Below are positions 51,743 to 60,927 of a stretch of 64,000 nucleotides of DNA, piece by piece. Position numbers and translations under genes: made by a program. The DNA is from Mycetohabitans endofungorum (GTDB taxonomy: Bacteria; Pseudomonadota; Gammaproteobacteria; Burkholderiales; Burkholderiaceae): contig NZ_PRDW01000011.1 of assembly GCF_002927045.1 (NCBI RefSeq), positions 46,721 to 110,720 on the forward strand, in the 5' to 3' direction. Position 1 is the stretch's first letter; each line of letters opens with the position of its first letter. The notes beneath the pieces are model-generated. The model worked only from the letters and a program-made list of their open reading frames with translations, was not told the DNA's origin and ran no database searches.

Positions 51743-54700
51743 TCAGGCCACTGCCCACTCGGGACCCCCAGCCGGTGACGCGCGCCAGCGTGCAAGCAGC
51801 ACATCCCACTTTGCCCGCACGGTCCGCAGGTTGTTTTCCTTCACGTGACCGTAGCCGCGGATCCCGTCGGGCAGGCTCGCGAGCTCGACGGCCAGGGGCA
51901 GGTTTTTCCGCGTCAAGCCGCTGATCAACTCGTTCACCAGCATCTCGTATTCGCCGATCAGTGCCCGCTCGCTACGCCGCTCTGCGGTACGCCCGAACAG
52001 GTCCAGTGGTCCGCCTCGCAGGAACTTCAGCTTGGCGAGCAGCTTGAAGGCGGTGAGCATCCACGGCCCGTAGGACCGCTTGATCAAGTGGCCATGCGCA
52101 TTTTTCTTGGCCAGCCACGGCGGTGCAAGGTAGAACTTGGGCTTCCAATCACCGGCAAACTGCGCGCGCAGTTTGCCGACGAACGCCGGATCCGCATGCA
52201 GACGCGCTACCTCGTACTCGTCCTTGTACGCCATCAGCTTGTGCAGGTTGTGCGCCACCGCCTTGGTCAACGGCTCCTGCGGTGACGTCCCGCCGTTTGC
52301 GCCGAGGGCCGATTCGGCGTTGCGCACGCGCTCGACCAGCGTGCTGTAGCGCGTCGCGTAAGCGTCATTCTGGTAGGCACGCAGGTAGTCGATGCGATGT
52401 TTGATCGACGCGTCCAGAGCGTGCTTCGTATGCAGCGAGATTACCGTCGCGTTACTGCCCGGCGGCGCAGCCGCGCCCTTGCGGGGCATGGTCGGCACTG
52501 CGGCTTGCTTGACCCGCTCGGGGTCGTGCGCCGCACGGCGCCCCCATTCGAACGCGGCAAGATTCTTGTCGATCTGGACGCCGTTGAGTTCGATGGCGTG
52601 AGTCAGCGATGCATGCGACAGCGGTATCCAGCCACGCTGCCATGCATAGCCGAGCACGAACGGGTTGGTGTAGATCGCATCGCCGAGCAGTGCGACCGCG
52701 TAGCGATTGGCGTCGACAAGCTCAACATTGTCGCCGGCAGCAGCGCGGATATTTCGCTCGGTGCTGGCTCCGGGGAAGGTCCAATTCGGGTTCTTGATGA
52801 ATTCGGCCGTCGGCGTCTTTGCGCTGTTCACGACGACGCGCGTCACGCCGACACACATCTTTGACGTGCATTCGCCGCTGGCTGTCACGATCTCGTCGCA
52901 GCCAATCACTAATTCGGCCTCGCCCATCGCAATCCGGGTTGCGTGGATGTCCTGCGGCTGGTTCGCGATCTGCACGTGGCTCATGACCGCACCGCCCTTC
53001 TGCGCGAGTCCTGTCACGTCCAAGACGGTGACGCCCTTGCGCTCCAGATGGGCGGCCATGCCCAGCAACGCACCGATCGTGACCACCCCCGTGCCGCCGA
53101 CGCCCGTCACCAGAATCCCGTACGGGCGTGCGATGGCTGGCAACGGCGGCGGCGGCACAGCGGGGAGCGCGCTCAGGTCAATTTCGGCAGCCTGCGGTTG
53201 GCGTAATTGGCCGCCTTCGACTGTCACGAAGCTCGGGCAGAAGCCCTTCAGGCACGAGAAGTCCTTGTTACACGTCGATTGGTTGATTCGCCGCTTCGTG
53301 CCGTATTCCGTCTCCAGCGGTTCGACCGACAGGCAATTGGACTGCGCCGAACAGTCTCCGCAACCCTCGCACACAGCCTCGTTGATGACCACGCGGCGCG
53401 CGGGATCCGGATACGTGCCGCGCTTGCGCCGGCGCCGCTTCTCGGTCGCACACGTTTGATCATAGATCAGGATCGTGGTGCCCGGAATGTCGCGCAGCTC
53501 GCACTGGACCGCGTCGAGCGTATCGCGATGGCGCACGGCGACATCCTCGGCTAGCCGCACGCCCTGGTACTTTTGCGGCTCATCGGTGACCACCACGATC
53601 TTCCTGGCGCCTTCCGCGGTAAGCTGGAAGGTGATTTGCGGCACGGTCAGCACGCCGTCCACCGGCTGTCCCCCGGTCATGGCCACGGCATCGTTGTACA
53701 GGATCTTGTAGGTGATGTTCGCCTTCGATGCGATCGCGGCACGGATCGCAAGCAACCCGGAATGGAAGTACGTGCCGTCGCCCAAATTGGCGAACACATG
53801 TTTGTCCGTGGTGAAGGGGGCTTGGCCGATCCAGGCGACGCCTTCGCCGCCCATCTGGCTGAAGGTGCTCGTGCTGCGATCCATCCACACGGTCATGTAA
53901 TGGCATCCGATGCCCGCCATCGCGCGCGAGCCTTCAGGCACGTTGGTCGATGTATTGTGCGGACATCCTGAGCAAAACCACGGCTTGCGCTCGACTTCCA
54001 CGCGCGGCACCGCTTGCGCCTTTTCCTTGGCTCCGATCACCGCCATGCGCGCGGCGATGCGCGCGCGCACGTCGGAGGGCAACTCAAATTTATCCAGTCG
54101 CGTGGCGAGTGCCTTGGCGATGACAGCGGGAGATAACTCATAGTGGGCCGGCAGCAGCCAGTTGCCCATCGGCACCGACCATTCGCCGCCGCCATCGTCT
54201 TTTTCGTCGAATTTGCCGAATACGCGCGGCCGTTGCCCATCCGGCCAGTTATACAGCTCTTCCTTGATGGCGTACTCGAGAATCTGGCGCTTTTCCTCGA
54301 CCACCAGGATCTCCCGCAGGCCTTTGGCGAATGCCTGTGCGCCCTGCGCCTCGAGCGGCCAGACGCAGCCCACCTTGTATAGGCGGATGCCGATCCGCTT
54401 GCATGTTTCGTCGTCCAGGCCCAGGTCGACCAGTGCCTGGCGCACGTCTAAGTAGGCCTTGCCGCTGGTTACAATCCCGAAGCGCGCATTCGGCGAATCG
54501 ATCTCGATGCGATCGAGCTTGTTCGCGCGCACATACGCCAGCGCGGCATACCACTTGTAGTCCAAAAGGCGCGCCTCTTGAATCAGCGGCGGATCAGGCC
54601 AGCGGATATTGAGTCCGCCGTCCGGCATCGTGAAATCCTCGGGCAGGACGATGCGCACGCGTTCGGAATCCACATCGACGGAGGCGGAGGACTCGACGAC

Positions 54701-55363
54701 ATCGGTCACGCATTTCATGGCGGTCCACAGCCCCGAATAGCGGCTCATGGACCAGCCATGCAGCCCGAAGTCGAGGTATTCCTGGACATTGGCGGGAAAC
54801 AGCACCGGCAGGCCGCACGCCTTGAAGATATGCTCAGATTGGTGAGCCAGCGACGACGACTTGGCGGCGTGGTCGTCGCCGGCCAGCATTAGCACTCCGC
54901 CGTGGCGGGACGACCCAGCGGAGTTGCCGTGCTTGAGCACATCGCCGGAGCGGTCTACGCCGGGACCTTTGCCGTACCACATGCCGAACACGCCGTCGTA
55001 TTTTGCGCCGGGATACAAGTTGACCTGCTGCGTGCCCCAGACGGCGGTGACCGCCAGGTCCTCGTTCAGCCCGGGTTGGAATACGACTTCGTGTTGGCTC
55101 AGATGCTGCCTGGCGTTCCATAACGCGAGGTCGAGCCCGCCGAGCGGTGAGCCACGATACCCAGAGATGAAGCCGGCGGTATTCAGGCCGGCGGCCAAGT
55201 CGCGTTCGCGTTGCAACATCGGCAGCCGTACCAGTGCCTGGATGCCGCTCATGTAAACCCGGCCATGTTGGAGGGTGTATTTGTCGTCGAGCGAGACATT
55301 CGATCGCGACGCTTCCAGCAATGCCGTTTCCGATGCCGCCTTCGAGTCGAGCGGGGCGTTCAT
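51743..55363 (-). CDS. indolepyruvate ferredoxin oxidoreductase, fused alpha-beta-gamma type
   Basis: A TPP- and Fe-S-dependent enzyme that oxidatively decarboxylates aryl pyruvates (from Trp, Phe, Tyr transamination) to acyl-CoA. The 1206 residues include a TPP/pyrimidine part with GFISGYRGSPLGGLDLALWN, KPWFCSGCPHNTSTNVPEGS, GGEGVAWIGQAP and ILYNDAVAMTGGQPVDG. A ferredoxin-like cysteine region reads CEGCGDCSAQSNCLSVEPLE ... CNKDFSCLKGFCPS. The gamma domain has ILVTGVGGTGVVTIGALLGM. A C-terminal domain of about 270 residues is normal for the proteobacterial fused form. Phenylpyruvate-derived phenylacetyl-CoA would feed the paa genes 3 kb away. Its presumed regulator is a pseudogene. Confidence 0.92.
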   Translation of the reverse strand: MNAPLDSKAASETALLEASRSNVSLDDKYTLQHGRVYMSGIQALVRLPMLQRERDLAAGLNTAGFISGYRGSPLGGLDLALWNARQHLSQHEVVFQPGLNEDLAVTAVWGTQQVNLYPGAKYDGVFGMWYGKGPGVDRSGDVLKHGNSAGSSRHGGVLMLAGDDHAAKSSSLAHQSEHIFKACGLPVLFPANVQEYLDFGLHGWSMSRYSGLWTAMKCVTDVVESSASVDVDSERVRIVLPEDFTMPDGGLNIRWPDPPLIQEARLLDYKWYAALAYVRANKLDRIEIDSPNARFGIVTSGKAYLDVRQALVDLGLDDETCKRIGIRLYKVGCVWPLEAQGAQAFAKGLREILVVEEKRQILEYAIKEELYNWPDGQRPRVFGKFDEKDDGGGEWSVPMGNWLLPAHYELSPAVIAKALATRLDKFELPSDVRARIAARMAVIGAKEKAQAVPRVEVERKPWFCSGCPHNTSTNVPEGSRAMAGIGCHYMTVWMDRSTSTFSQMGGEGVAWIGQAPFTTDKHVFANLGDGTYFHSGLLAIRAAIASKANITYKILYNDAVAMTGGQPVDGVLTVPQITFQLTAEGARKIVVVTDEPQKYQGVRLAEDVAVRHRDTLDAVQCELRDIPGTTILIYDQTCATEKRRRRKRGTYPDPARRVVINEAVCEGCGDCSAQSNCLSVEPLETEYGTKRRINQSTCNKDFSCLKGFCPSFVTVEGGQLRQPQAAEIDLSALPAVPPPPLPAIARPYGILVTGVGGTGVVTIGALLGMAAHLERKGVTVLDVTGLAQKGGAVMSHVQIANQPQDIHATRIAMGEAELVIGCDEIVTASGECTSKMCVGVTRVVVNSAKTPTAEFIKNPNWTFPGASTERNIRAAAGDNVELVDANRYAVALLGDAIYTNPFVLGYAWQRGWIPLSHASLTHAIELNGVQIDKNLAAFEWGRRAAHDPERVKQAAVPTMPRKGAAAPPGSNATVISLHTKHALDASIKHRIDYLRAYQNDAYATRYSTLVERVRNAESALGANGGTSPQEPLTKAVAHNLHKLMAYKDEYEVARLHADPAFVGKLRAQFAGDWKPKFYLAPPWLAKKNAHGHLIKRSYGPWMLTAFKLLAKLKFLRGGPLDLFGRTAERRSERALIGEYEMLVNELISGLTRKNLPLAVELASLPDGIRGYGHVKENNLRTVRAKWDVLLARWRASPAGGPEWAVA

Positions 55364-55509
55364 GTTTGTCTTCCTCCGATGGAGCTTGGGATCACCAAAA
55401 CTTCAAAAGAGTCGTGGCGTCTTGTGGACACATGGACTCAGTGCGTTATTTTTGTCGTTGCCAAAAATATTCGCACTTGGGTCAACCCCCCACATGCGCA
55501 GCGGTAGGA
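55364..55509. other. intergenic, no gene
   Basis: Contains the 5' region of the indolepyruvate oxidoreductase gene, with an AT-richer stretch near 55440-55475 (GCGTTATTTTTGTCGTTGCC). A promoter for the minus-strand gene should be here. I see no strong box pair. Confidence 0.3.
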
Positions 55510-55830
55510 TGCGCTCCTGCCCGGCAACAGGCCAGCGACAGTGTCGGCTGGAGGCGTGGGGGGAATACGCGGATACGCCGCATTGTTCGATCCCGGTGCA
55601 GTGGGACTGGGCTTGCTGGCGTAAGTGAATGTGCGGCTGGAAAAGTGGGGCGGATTGGGAGGCGGGGCGGACGATGATCCGCGTGCGGACGCACCCACTG
55701 GTGGTGTGCGCCGCGCTGGCTAAGCACTGCGACGCCGACGGCAGACTTTTGTGCCGCGGTCGGGTCGTGGCTAGAGGTCGTAGCGTGCTATGCGATGACC
55801 GGCGACATGGACTATCTGCAGCGATGGGTT
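55510..55830 (+). pseudogene. Lrp/AsnC-family regulator, dead
   Basis: The plus strand reads IRGYAALFDPGAVGLGLLA, then TAA (55622-55624), and VNVRLEKWGGLGGGADDD in the same frame. In a second frame follows DFCAAVGSWLEVVACYAMTG then DMDYLQRWVDASS. This is the start of the ligand domain of Lrp/AsnC regulators (I-x-GYRALLDP...A-FV-V-LEK, then EV-x-ECY-x-MTGD-DYLL-RV). The HTH part is absent or reduced to a fragment (QCRLEAW in another frame). Such a regulator is often divergent from the indolepyruvate oxidoreductase gene, as here. It cannot function. Confidence 0.65.
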
Positions 55831-55871
55831 GACGCGTCCAGCCTCACACCATCGGTGCGGCGCGAAGGGTA

Positions 55872-56537
55872 TCAAGCGGCCAGCCCGGCAGGTACCATGC
55901 GGAAAACATCGAATAGCTGCGCCGCGCGCCGCGCCTGGCGCTTCATCGCGTAGTCGAACATCGCAGCCTGTTCTTGCAGCAGCTCGGCCATGATGCTGGA
56001 TGGGTCCGCTGGCGGCAGCGTCAGGTATGCGTCGGCTTCCCCGTGCGCGTATTCGATTTTCATGCCGGCCTTCTTCGCGATGTGCATCATCGTCAAATTG
56101 CGCGACAGGCAATGCATATACAGCGTTGTCACGCGGGTATTCCGGCTACGCATCGCGGCGCGCTCAAACAGTTGCGTGCCGATGCCGCGGCCGCGGGCGC
56201 GCTCAAGCACCGACACGCCGAACTCCGCGGTACGCTTGTCGCCGTTGCCAGGCAGATAGGCAAGATGACCGACACCGACCAACTCGAGGTTGTCGTCGAA
56301 GACGCCGAACACCGTATCGCGGGAAAAGTCGATGCCCTCGACGTAGTGTTCGATCAAATGGTCGGGAACCCTTTGCCCAAACCGCAGCAGCCGGTCGTCA
56401 TCGCTCAGCGACAGGAAGTGTGCGTGCAGCCGTGCGCGATCGCGTGACGACAATTCACGCACGAGCGCCGCTTTTGGCGAGGCGCGGCGCAGATCATGCA
56501 CCGTTATCGGACCAGGGGCCGGGTTCAACGCTTTCAT
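55872..56537 (-). CDS. GNAT family N-acetyltransferase
   Basis: 221 residues. The N-terminus LVRELSSRDRARLHAHFLSL then SDDDRLLRFGQRVPDHLIEH is typical of a GNAT group found in beta-proteobacteria. The acetyl-CoA site is in KRTAEFGVSVLERARGRGIG followed by TQLFERAAMRSRNTRVTTLY. C-terminal MHIAKKAGMKIEYAHGEADA fits the last strand. The extra C-terminal helix holds AMKRQARRAAQLFDVFRMVP. Substrate unknown. Two direct repeats lie about 80-110 bp upstream (56617-56647). Confidence 0.85.
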   Translation of the reverse strand: MKALNPAPGPITVHDLRRASPKAALVRELSSRDRARLHAHFLSLSDDDRLLRFGQRVPDHLIEHYVEGIDFSRDTVFGVFDDNLELVGVGHLAYLPGNGDKRTAEFGVSVLERARGRGIGTQLFERAAMRSRNTRVTTLYMHCLSRNLTMMHIAKKAGMKIEYAHGEADAYLTLPPADPSSIMAELLQEQAAMFDYAMKRQARRAAQLFDVFRMVPAGLAA

Positions 56538-56616
56538 CGGGTTCTCCTGCGGGCGGCGGGCTTACCGCCTGCCCGTTTCGCATCAGCTTCTGATGCGCTG
56601 CAATATGCATTTTACA

Positions 56617-56647
56617 GGAAAACCCTAGATTTCCCCGGGAAAACCCT
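56617..56647. promoter_or_regulatory. paired GGAAAACCCT repeats, possible operator
   Basis: GGAAAACCCT occurs at 56617-56626 and again at 56638-56647, 21 bp apart start to start, i.e. two helical turns. Between them is TTTCCCCGGG, which with the right repeat makes a TTTCCCCGGGAAAA palindrome. The site is between the GNAT gene and the convergent-facing TetR gene end. It could be a protein-binding site for the GNAT promoter; the regulator is unknown. Confidence 0.4.
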
Positions 56648-56774
56648 GAGTTGGATTGGAGTTGATGTTCTAAAATCGCCATCAAGTAGCGTAAAAACGC
56701 CTTATGACAGGCGTTGCGGGTGTTGTTGCACCCCCCAACGCCGGGCGAATTGTCACACTCGGGGCACGATGCTG

Positions 56775-57389
56775 CTATGCAACGTCCGGCGGCGCGACCA
56801 GCCCGCGCTCGAGCACGGCGACGACCTCGTTCGCGAAGTTCGCGTAGGTCATCGTGCCGCTCGGCTTGAGCCACGTGAAGGTCCAGTTGATCATGCCGAA
56901 CACCATCATGGTGAGCGCCATTTGGTTGGACTTGGTCACGCGCCGCGGATAGGCGCGAGCCAGCTGGCGTGCAAACGCGGCAACGATGTCGCGTTGCCGG
57001 TCCAGGATGATTTCGCGCTGCGTTTGCACCAGATACTTGACGTCGTTGAGCAGCGCGACGTGTCGCATGTGCGACGTCTCATACTCAGCGAGGAAAGCGC
57101 GGATTAACTCCGCGAAGGTTTGTTGCTCGTTCAGTTCCCGTCGCTGACTGGCGCCCTCGACCTCGGCGATGATCAGCATCAGTCGCTTCGTGTACCGGTC
57201 CAGCAAATCGAACAGAATGGCCTCCTTGCTCTCGTAATAATGGTACAGGCGCGCCTTCGACGTGCCGCTGGCCGCGGCCAGCTCCGCCATCGACGTGCTC
57301 GGGTAGCTGGTCTGCGCGAATTTCTCGGCGGCCAGATTCAAGATCTGCTCGCGCTGGCTTTCGTGATCAGGGGCTCGGGTGCGTGCCAT
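56775..57389 (-). CDS. TetR-family regulator, probable regulator of the paa genes
   Basis: A 204-residue one-domain-plus-ligand regulator. The start MARTRAPDHESQREQILNLA at 57389 is preferred over 57434. The HTH is FAQTSYPSTSMAELAAASGT followed by SKARLYHYYESKEAILFDLL, the standard TetR signature. The C-terminal domain, with MRHVALLNDVKYLVQTQREI and MVFGMINWTFTWLKPSGTMT, is of the type found in regulators of fatty-acid or phenylacetyl-CoA catabolism (PaaR-like). The perfect palindrome upstream of paaA is a likely binding site. A gene for DUF1835 lies between it and paaE. Confidence 0.82.
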   Translation of the reverse strand: MARTRAPDHESQREQILNLAAEKFAQTSYPSTSMAELAAASGTSKARLYHYYESKEAILFDLLDRYTKRLMLIIAEVEGASQRRELNEQQTFAELIRAFLAEYETSHMRHVALLNDVKYLVQTQREIILDRQRDIVAAFARQLARAYPRRVTKSNQMALTMMVFGMINWTFTWLKPSGTMTYANFANEVVAVLERGLVAPPDVA

Positions 57390-57443
57390 GGGGGCAATTC
57401 GGTTGAGGATCTGTCCGGTTAGCGTGACATACACGTCGCTAGC

Positions 57444-58232
57444 CTACGGCCGTCGCACTTGCACATCACGCCACTGTTGACGCGCCTCGCCGCTGAGCGC
57501 GAGGCGGCCAGCCGTGGCCAGTTCCCTGCAGCGCCACAACGCGATCGCATCGGTCACGCAGACGCCGCAGTCGATCTTCATGACCTGGGCGGCAACGTTG
57601 GTCGCCATTTGCCATCGATCATCGGTATGCTGCAACCATGCGTCGTCGATCGGCGCATAGGTGCCGGTCACGAAGCGGTTCTCGCGCCAGCATCGCACGT
57701 CGCCATTGAGCCGCCGCACGTCCTGCCACTCCAGCGCAAGCCGCCCGATGCGCAACACCGAAATCGGCGCGGCCTTCCGGATGCGCGTGGCCAGCGCGTC
57801 GGCTCCGAACATGCCGATTGCGCTCGCGCCGTCGGCACGCGGCGCGGTCTCGCGTGGCAACTCGCGTGCGCCAAGGGCCACTTCATTGAGCCGTTGCGGT
57901 TGGGTGCGCAGATACCATGCAACCCGACGCAGCATCAGTTGGTCCGACGCGCTTTGCGCGTGCCAGACGACGATATTCATCGCTGATCCGACGAGACGTT
58001 CCAACGTGGCGTTCTGCTCGTTCAGTTCGGACACGACATCCCGGTCCCGTTCGTCGAGGACCTGCTGCCAGAACGCCGCGCGTCCATGCACGTCGCTGTC
58101 GAGCGCGCGGATCGGGCCAAACGCGAGATCGTCACGCAACGCGAGGACTTCCTCGTTGCGTTGCGTACTGGCCAGCGCTGCACGAAGCGAGGCGGCCGCC
58201 ACATCCCCGTTGGTAATATGGATTGTTGTCAT
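57444..58232 (-). CDS. DUF1835 domain protein
   Basis: 262 residues. MTTIHITNGDVAAASLRAAL then ASTQRNEEVLALRDDLAFGP match the DUF1835 start (HITNGD-x-AA-x-x-L and a WRD-x-LxxGP-like motif). The middle has MNIVVWHAQSASDQLMLRRV and AWYLRTQPQRLNEVALG. The start at 58232 fits the family; the frame reaches 58256. Function unknown. It is located between the paa operon and its presumed regulator, the common arrangement in Burkholderia, but no link with phenylacetate is established. Confidence 0.8.
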   Translation of the reverse strand: MTTIHITNGDVAAASLRAALASTQRNEEVLALRDDLAFGPIRALDSDVHGRAAFWQQVLDERDRDVVSELNEQNATLERLVGSAMNIVVWHAQSASDQLMLRRVAWYLRTQPQRLNEVALGARELPRETAPRADGASAIGMFGADALATRIRKAAPISVLRIGRLALEWQDVRRLNGDVRCWRENRFVTGTYAPIDDAWLQHTDDRWQMATNVAAQVMKIDCGVCVTDAIALWRCRELATAGRLALSGEARQQWRDVQVRRP

Positions 58233-58402
58233 GGAAGTCGCCCGCTTACGCGGCAAGCGGGCCCGCGCTGCGTGGTTCCCGGCATGCCGCCAGTGCGCTG
58301 CGCGAGCCAGGCTATATGTGAACAGGCGCTAGTGTAAGCGATCGTTCCGGATCGTGGCCGGCGACGCAGCAAATGAGAACGGCCGACAGCGCAGGGCACG
58401 GC

Positions 58403-59491
58403 TCAGCGTTCGTCGTAGCTGACTACCACGCGTTCGCTGACCGGGTGGCATTGACAAGTGAGGACAAAGCCGGCATCCACTTCTTGGGGCTCGAGCGTGT
58501 AGTTCTTCTCCATCCGGACTTCTCCCTCGATCACCTTGGCGCGGCACGTGCAGCACACGCCGCCCTTGCACGCGTACGGCAGCGCGAGCCCCGCGCGCAG
58601 TCCAACATCGAGTAAGCTCACGCCCTCATAGGGCAGGCGCAGCTTGCGGCGCTTGCCGTCGAGCACGATTTCCAGGTCCGCCGCAGGAGTGTGTTCGGTT
58701 ATTTCGACCGGTGGTACGCCGGCTTGCGGCAGCGGCGTGCCGAAGCGCTCCACATGGATGCGCTGTTGCGGCACCCCGGCGGCTTTCAAGGCGTCCTCGG
58801 CGGCATCCATCATCGGCGCTGGGCCGCAGATGAAGGCTTCGTCGATTGATTCGGCCGGCACCAGCGACTGCAGGAAGGCGTCGCACTTGTCCCGGTCCAG
58901 CACGCCATTGAACAGCTCGACATCCTGCACATCGTCCGACAGCACGTGATACAGGATCAGCCGGTTCATGTACCGGTTCTTCAGGTCTTCCAATTCCTCG
59001 GCGAACATGATTGCGTCGACGCTGCGATTGCCGTAGATCAGCGTAAAAGTGCTGCGCGGCTCGACATCCAAGGTCGTTTTGATAATGGCCAGCACCGGTG
59101 TGATGCCCGAGCCTCCCGCGAACGCGAGATACTGTTTGTCGTGATCGGCATTTAAGTGTGTAAAAAAGCGACCATCGGGCGTCATCACATCGATCGTGTG
59201 CCCCGGTTGCAGTGTGTCGAATGCAAAGTTTGAGAAGCGGCCGCCGCGCACCCGTTTGATGCCGATGCGCAATTCGCCATCCCGCTCGTAGTCGGTGACG
59301 CCGACGCAGATCGAGTACGAGCGGCGCGTTTCCTCACCGTTGATATGGGCCTTGAGCGTGACGAACTGCCCCTGCGTGAACCGGTACGCATCGCGCAGTT
59401 CGACAGGGACCTCGAAAGCGACCGAGACTGCGTCCGGCGTTTCGGCGCGCACTTCGCGGATGCGCAGCGGATGAAATTGCACAGTGGCCAT
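58403..59491 (-). CDS. paaE: phenylacetyl-CoA 1,2-epoxidase, reductase subunit
   Basis: The FAD/[2Fe-2S] reductase that feeds NADPH electrons to the PaaAC oxygenase. The 362 residues begin MATVQFHPLRIREVRAETPD. The FAD site is RRSYSICVGV, the NAD(P) site YLAFAGGSGITPVLAIIKTT, and the plant-type ferredoxin domain at the C-terminus has YACKGGVCCTCRAKVIEGEV and FVLTCQCHPVSERVVVSYDE. The four cysteines of the 2Fe-2S site are in place (three in the first segment, one in the second). It is 1 bp from the paaD stop and is the last gene of the operon. Confidence 0.95.
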   Translation of the reverse strand: MATVQFHPLRIREVRAETPDAVSVAFEVPVELRDAYRFTQGQFVTLKAHINGEETRRSYSICVGVTDYERDGELRIGIKRVRGGRFSNFAFDTLQPGHTIDVMTPDGRFFTHLNADHDKQYLAFAGGSGITPVLAIIKTTLDVEPRSTFTLIYGNRSVDAIMFAEELEDLKNRYMNRLILYHVLSDDVQDVELFNGVLDRDKCDAFLQSLVPAESIDEAFICGPAPMMDAAEDALKAAGVPQQRIHVERFGTPLPQAGVPPVEITEHTPAADLEIVLDGKRRKLRLPYEGVSLLDVGLRAGLALPYACKGGVCCTCRAKVIEGEVRMEKNYTLEPQEVDAGFVLTCQCHPVSERVVVSYDER

Positions 59492-59492
59492 A

Positions 59493-60038
59493 TTAATACG
59501 GTTTGAAGTAATCGAAAGGTTCACGGCAGGTAATACAGCGGTATAGCGCCTTGCACGCGGTCGACCCAAACTGCGACAGCCGCTCGGTGTTCGGCGAGCC
59601 GCAGTGCGGGCAGGCGGGCTGCTGCGTTTGCTCGCGTTCGTCGCGCGACACGATCCTGACCGGCTGCTGCGCTTGCGTTCCCTGCGTCGCGCAAGCCCGT
59701 GACGGCGGTGCGATCCCGTAGCGGCGCAGCTTCTCGCGCGCGCCCTCGGTGATCCAGTCGGTGGTCCACGCAGGCGCGAGTACACTGATGACACGGTGCG
59801 GCGCGAGCCCCACGCCATCCAGCGCCGCGCCGATGTCCTTGGCGATCTGCTCCATTGCCGGACAACCCGAGTAGGTTGGCGTGATCACCGCTTCAATGAC
59901 GCCGTCCGGTGCTTGTCGCACGTCGCGAAGAATGCCGAGTTCGCGGATCGACACGACCGGGATTTCCGGGTCGGGTACCGCGTCCAGCGCCGCCCACGCG
60001 CGGGCAACGGGTGAAGTGTCGGTCGAACTGTCTGGCAT
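59493..60038 (-). CDS. paaD: phenylacetate degradation protein PaaD, Fe-S maturation type
   Basis: 181 residues. The MIP18-like N-terminal domain has ALDAVPDPEIPVVSIRELGI and VIEAVITPTYSGCPAMEQIA with the conserved cysteine. A C-terminal zinc-ribbon-like part has CPHCGSPNTERLSQFGSTAC and YRCITCREPFDYFKPY. PaaD is needed for activity of the epoxidase complex, probably in iron-sulfur assembly. The start at 60038 follows GAAACGC-type spacing; the frame runs to 60272 in the shadow of paaC. It lies 68 bp after paaC. Confidence 0.93.
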   Translation of the reverse strand: MPDSSTDTSPVARAWAALDAVPDPEIPVVSIRELGILRDVRQAPDGVIEAVITPTYSGCPAMEQIAKDIGAALDGVGLAPHRVISVLAPAWTTDWITEGAREKLRRYGIAPPSRACATQGTQAQQPVRIVSRDEREQTQQPACPHCGSPNTERLSQFGSTACKALYRCITCREPFDYFKPY

Positions 60039-60106
60039 GCGTTTCTCTGTCGAATCCGGAAGCTGGCGCGAATGTCGGAATGGGACCGGGAGTGGCCCGC
60101 ACCGTC

Positions 60107-60907
60107 CTACCAGCGGGCGCCGGGATGCTGGCGGGCCAGGCTCTGCATTTCCGCCAGCAGATAGCCCATGTGCTCGGAGTGCTCGCCCAGCTTGCCGGTC
60201 GTCACATATTGACCCGTGGTCGGCCACGCAAGCGTGGCTTCGTTGAGCGCCGCCCGGACATGCGCCGACCAATCCGGCTGCAGCGTCGCGTTCCGCGGGC
60301 CGATGCCCTGTGCCGCGATGGACTGCTCGAGTTCGTCGCTGGAGAAGAACTCGCTCGTGTACGGCATCAGGAAGTCGACTGCGGCCTGTGTGCGGCGATG
60401 CGATTCGTCTGTGCCGTCGCCGAGCCGTACCAGCCAGTCGCGCGCGTGGTGCACGTGGTATCGCGTTTCCTTGAGCGACTTGGCGGCGATCGCGGCCAAC
60501 TCGGCATCGCTTGAGTGCAGCAGCGCATTCCAGACGTGCAGCATCAGCGTCGAATACAGGAAATTACGCACGATCGTTACCGCATAGTCTCGGTCGGGGC
60601 GTACAGTACTGCCATACGGGCCGGCGTGCGGCAGCTCGAGCATCGTGTAATTGCAGAACTCGCGCTCCTCACGGAAGAACGCGTAGTCGTCTTCATCGCG
60701 TGCTTGGCCAGTGAGCGCGGCCTCCAGTGAGCCGGCGTGCGTATAGAGCAGCCGGGCCTGGCCGATCAGGTCCAGGCTGATATTGGCCAGCGCGATATCC
60801 TCTTCGAGGACCGGGCCATGCCCGGTCCATTCGGCATTGCGCTGGCCGAGAATCAAGGCGTTGTCCGCGAGGCGCAGCACATACGCCAGATGGTGTTGCG
60901 TTGGCAT
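60107..60907 (-). CDS. paaC: phenylacetyl-CoA 1,2-epoxidase, structural subunit PaaC
   Basis: 266 residues, ferritin-like helical scaffold partner of PaaA. Conserved parts are YVLRLADNALILGQRNAEWT, EDIALANISLDLIGQARLLY, REFCNYTMLELPHAG and ETRYHVHHARDWLVRLGDGT. PaaC lacks a diiron site of its own in studied enzymes and binds PaaA tightly. The length fits. It lies 20 bp after paaB. Confidence 0.95.
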   Translation of the reverse strand: MPTQHHLAYVLRLADNALILGQRNAEWTGHGPVLEEDIALANISLDLIGQARLLYTHAGSLEAALTGQARDEDDYAFFREEREFCNYTMLELPHAGPYGSTVRPDRDYAVTIVRNFLYSTLMLHVWNALLHSSDAELAAIAAKSLKETRYHVHHARDWLVRLGDGTDESHRRTQAAVDFLMPYTSEFFSSDELEQSIAAQGIGPRNATLQPDWSAHVRAALNEATLAWPTTGQYVTTGKLGEHSEHMGYLLAEMQSLARQHPGARW

Positions 60908-60927
60908 GGGCGTGGTCCGTCCTGACT

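Noticed and set aside
58403..59818. Extended start for paaE at 59818
   Set aside because: The extra 109 residues overlap paaD in another frame and have no family similarity; the start at 59491 fits PaaE.
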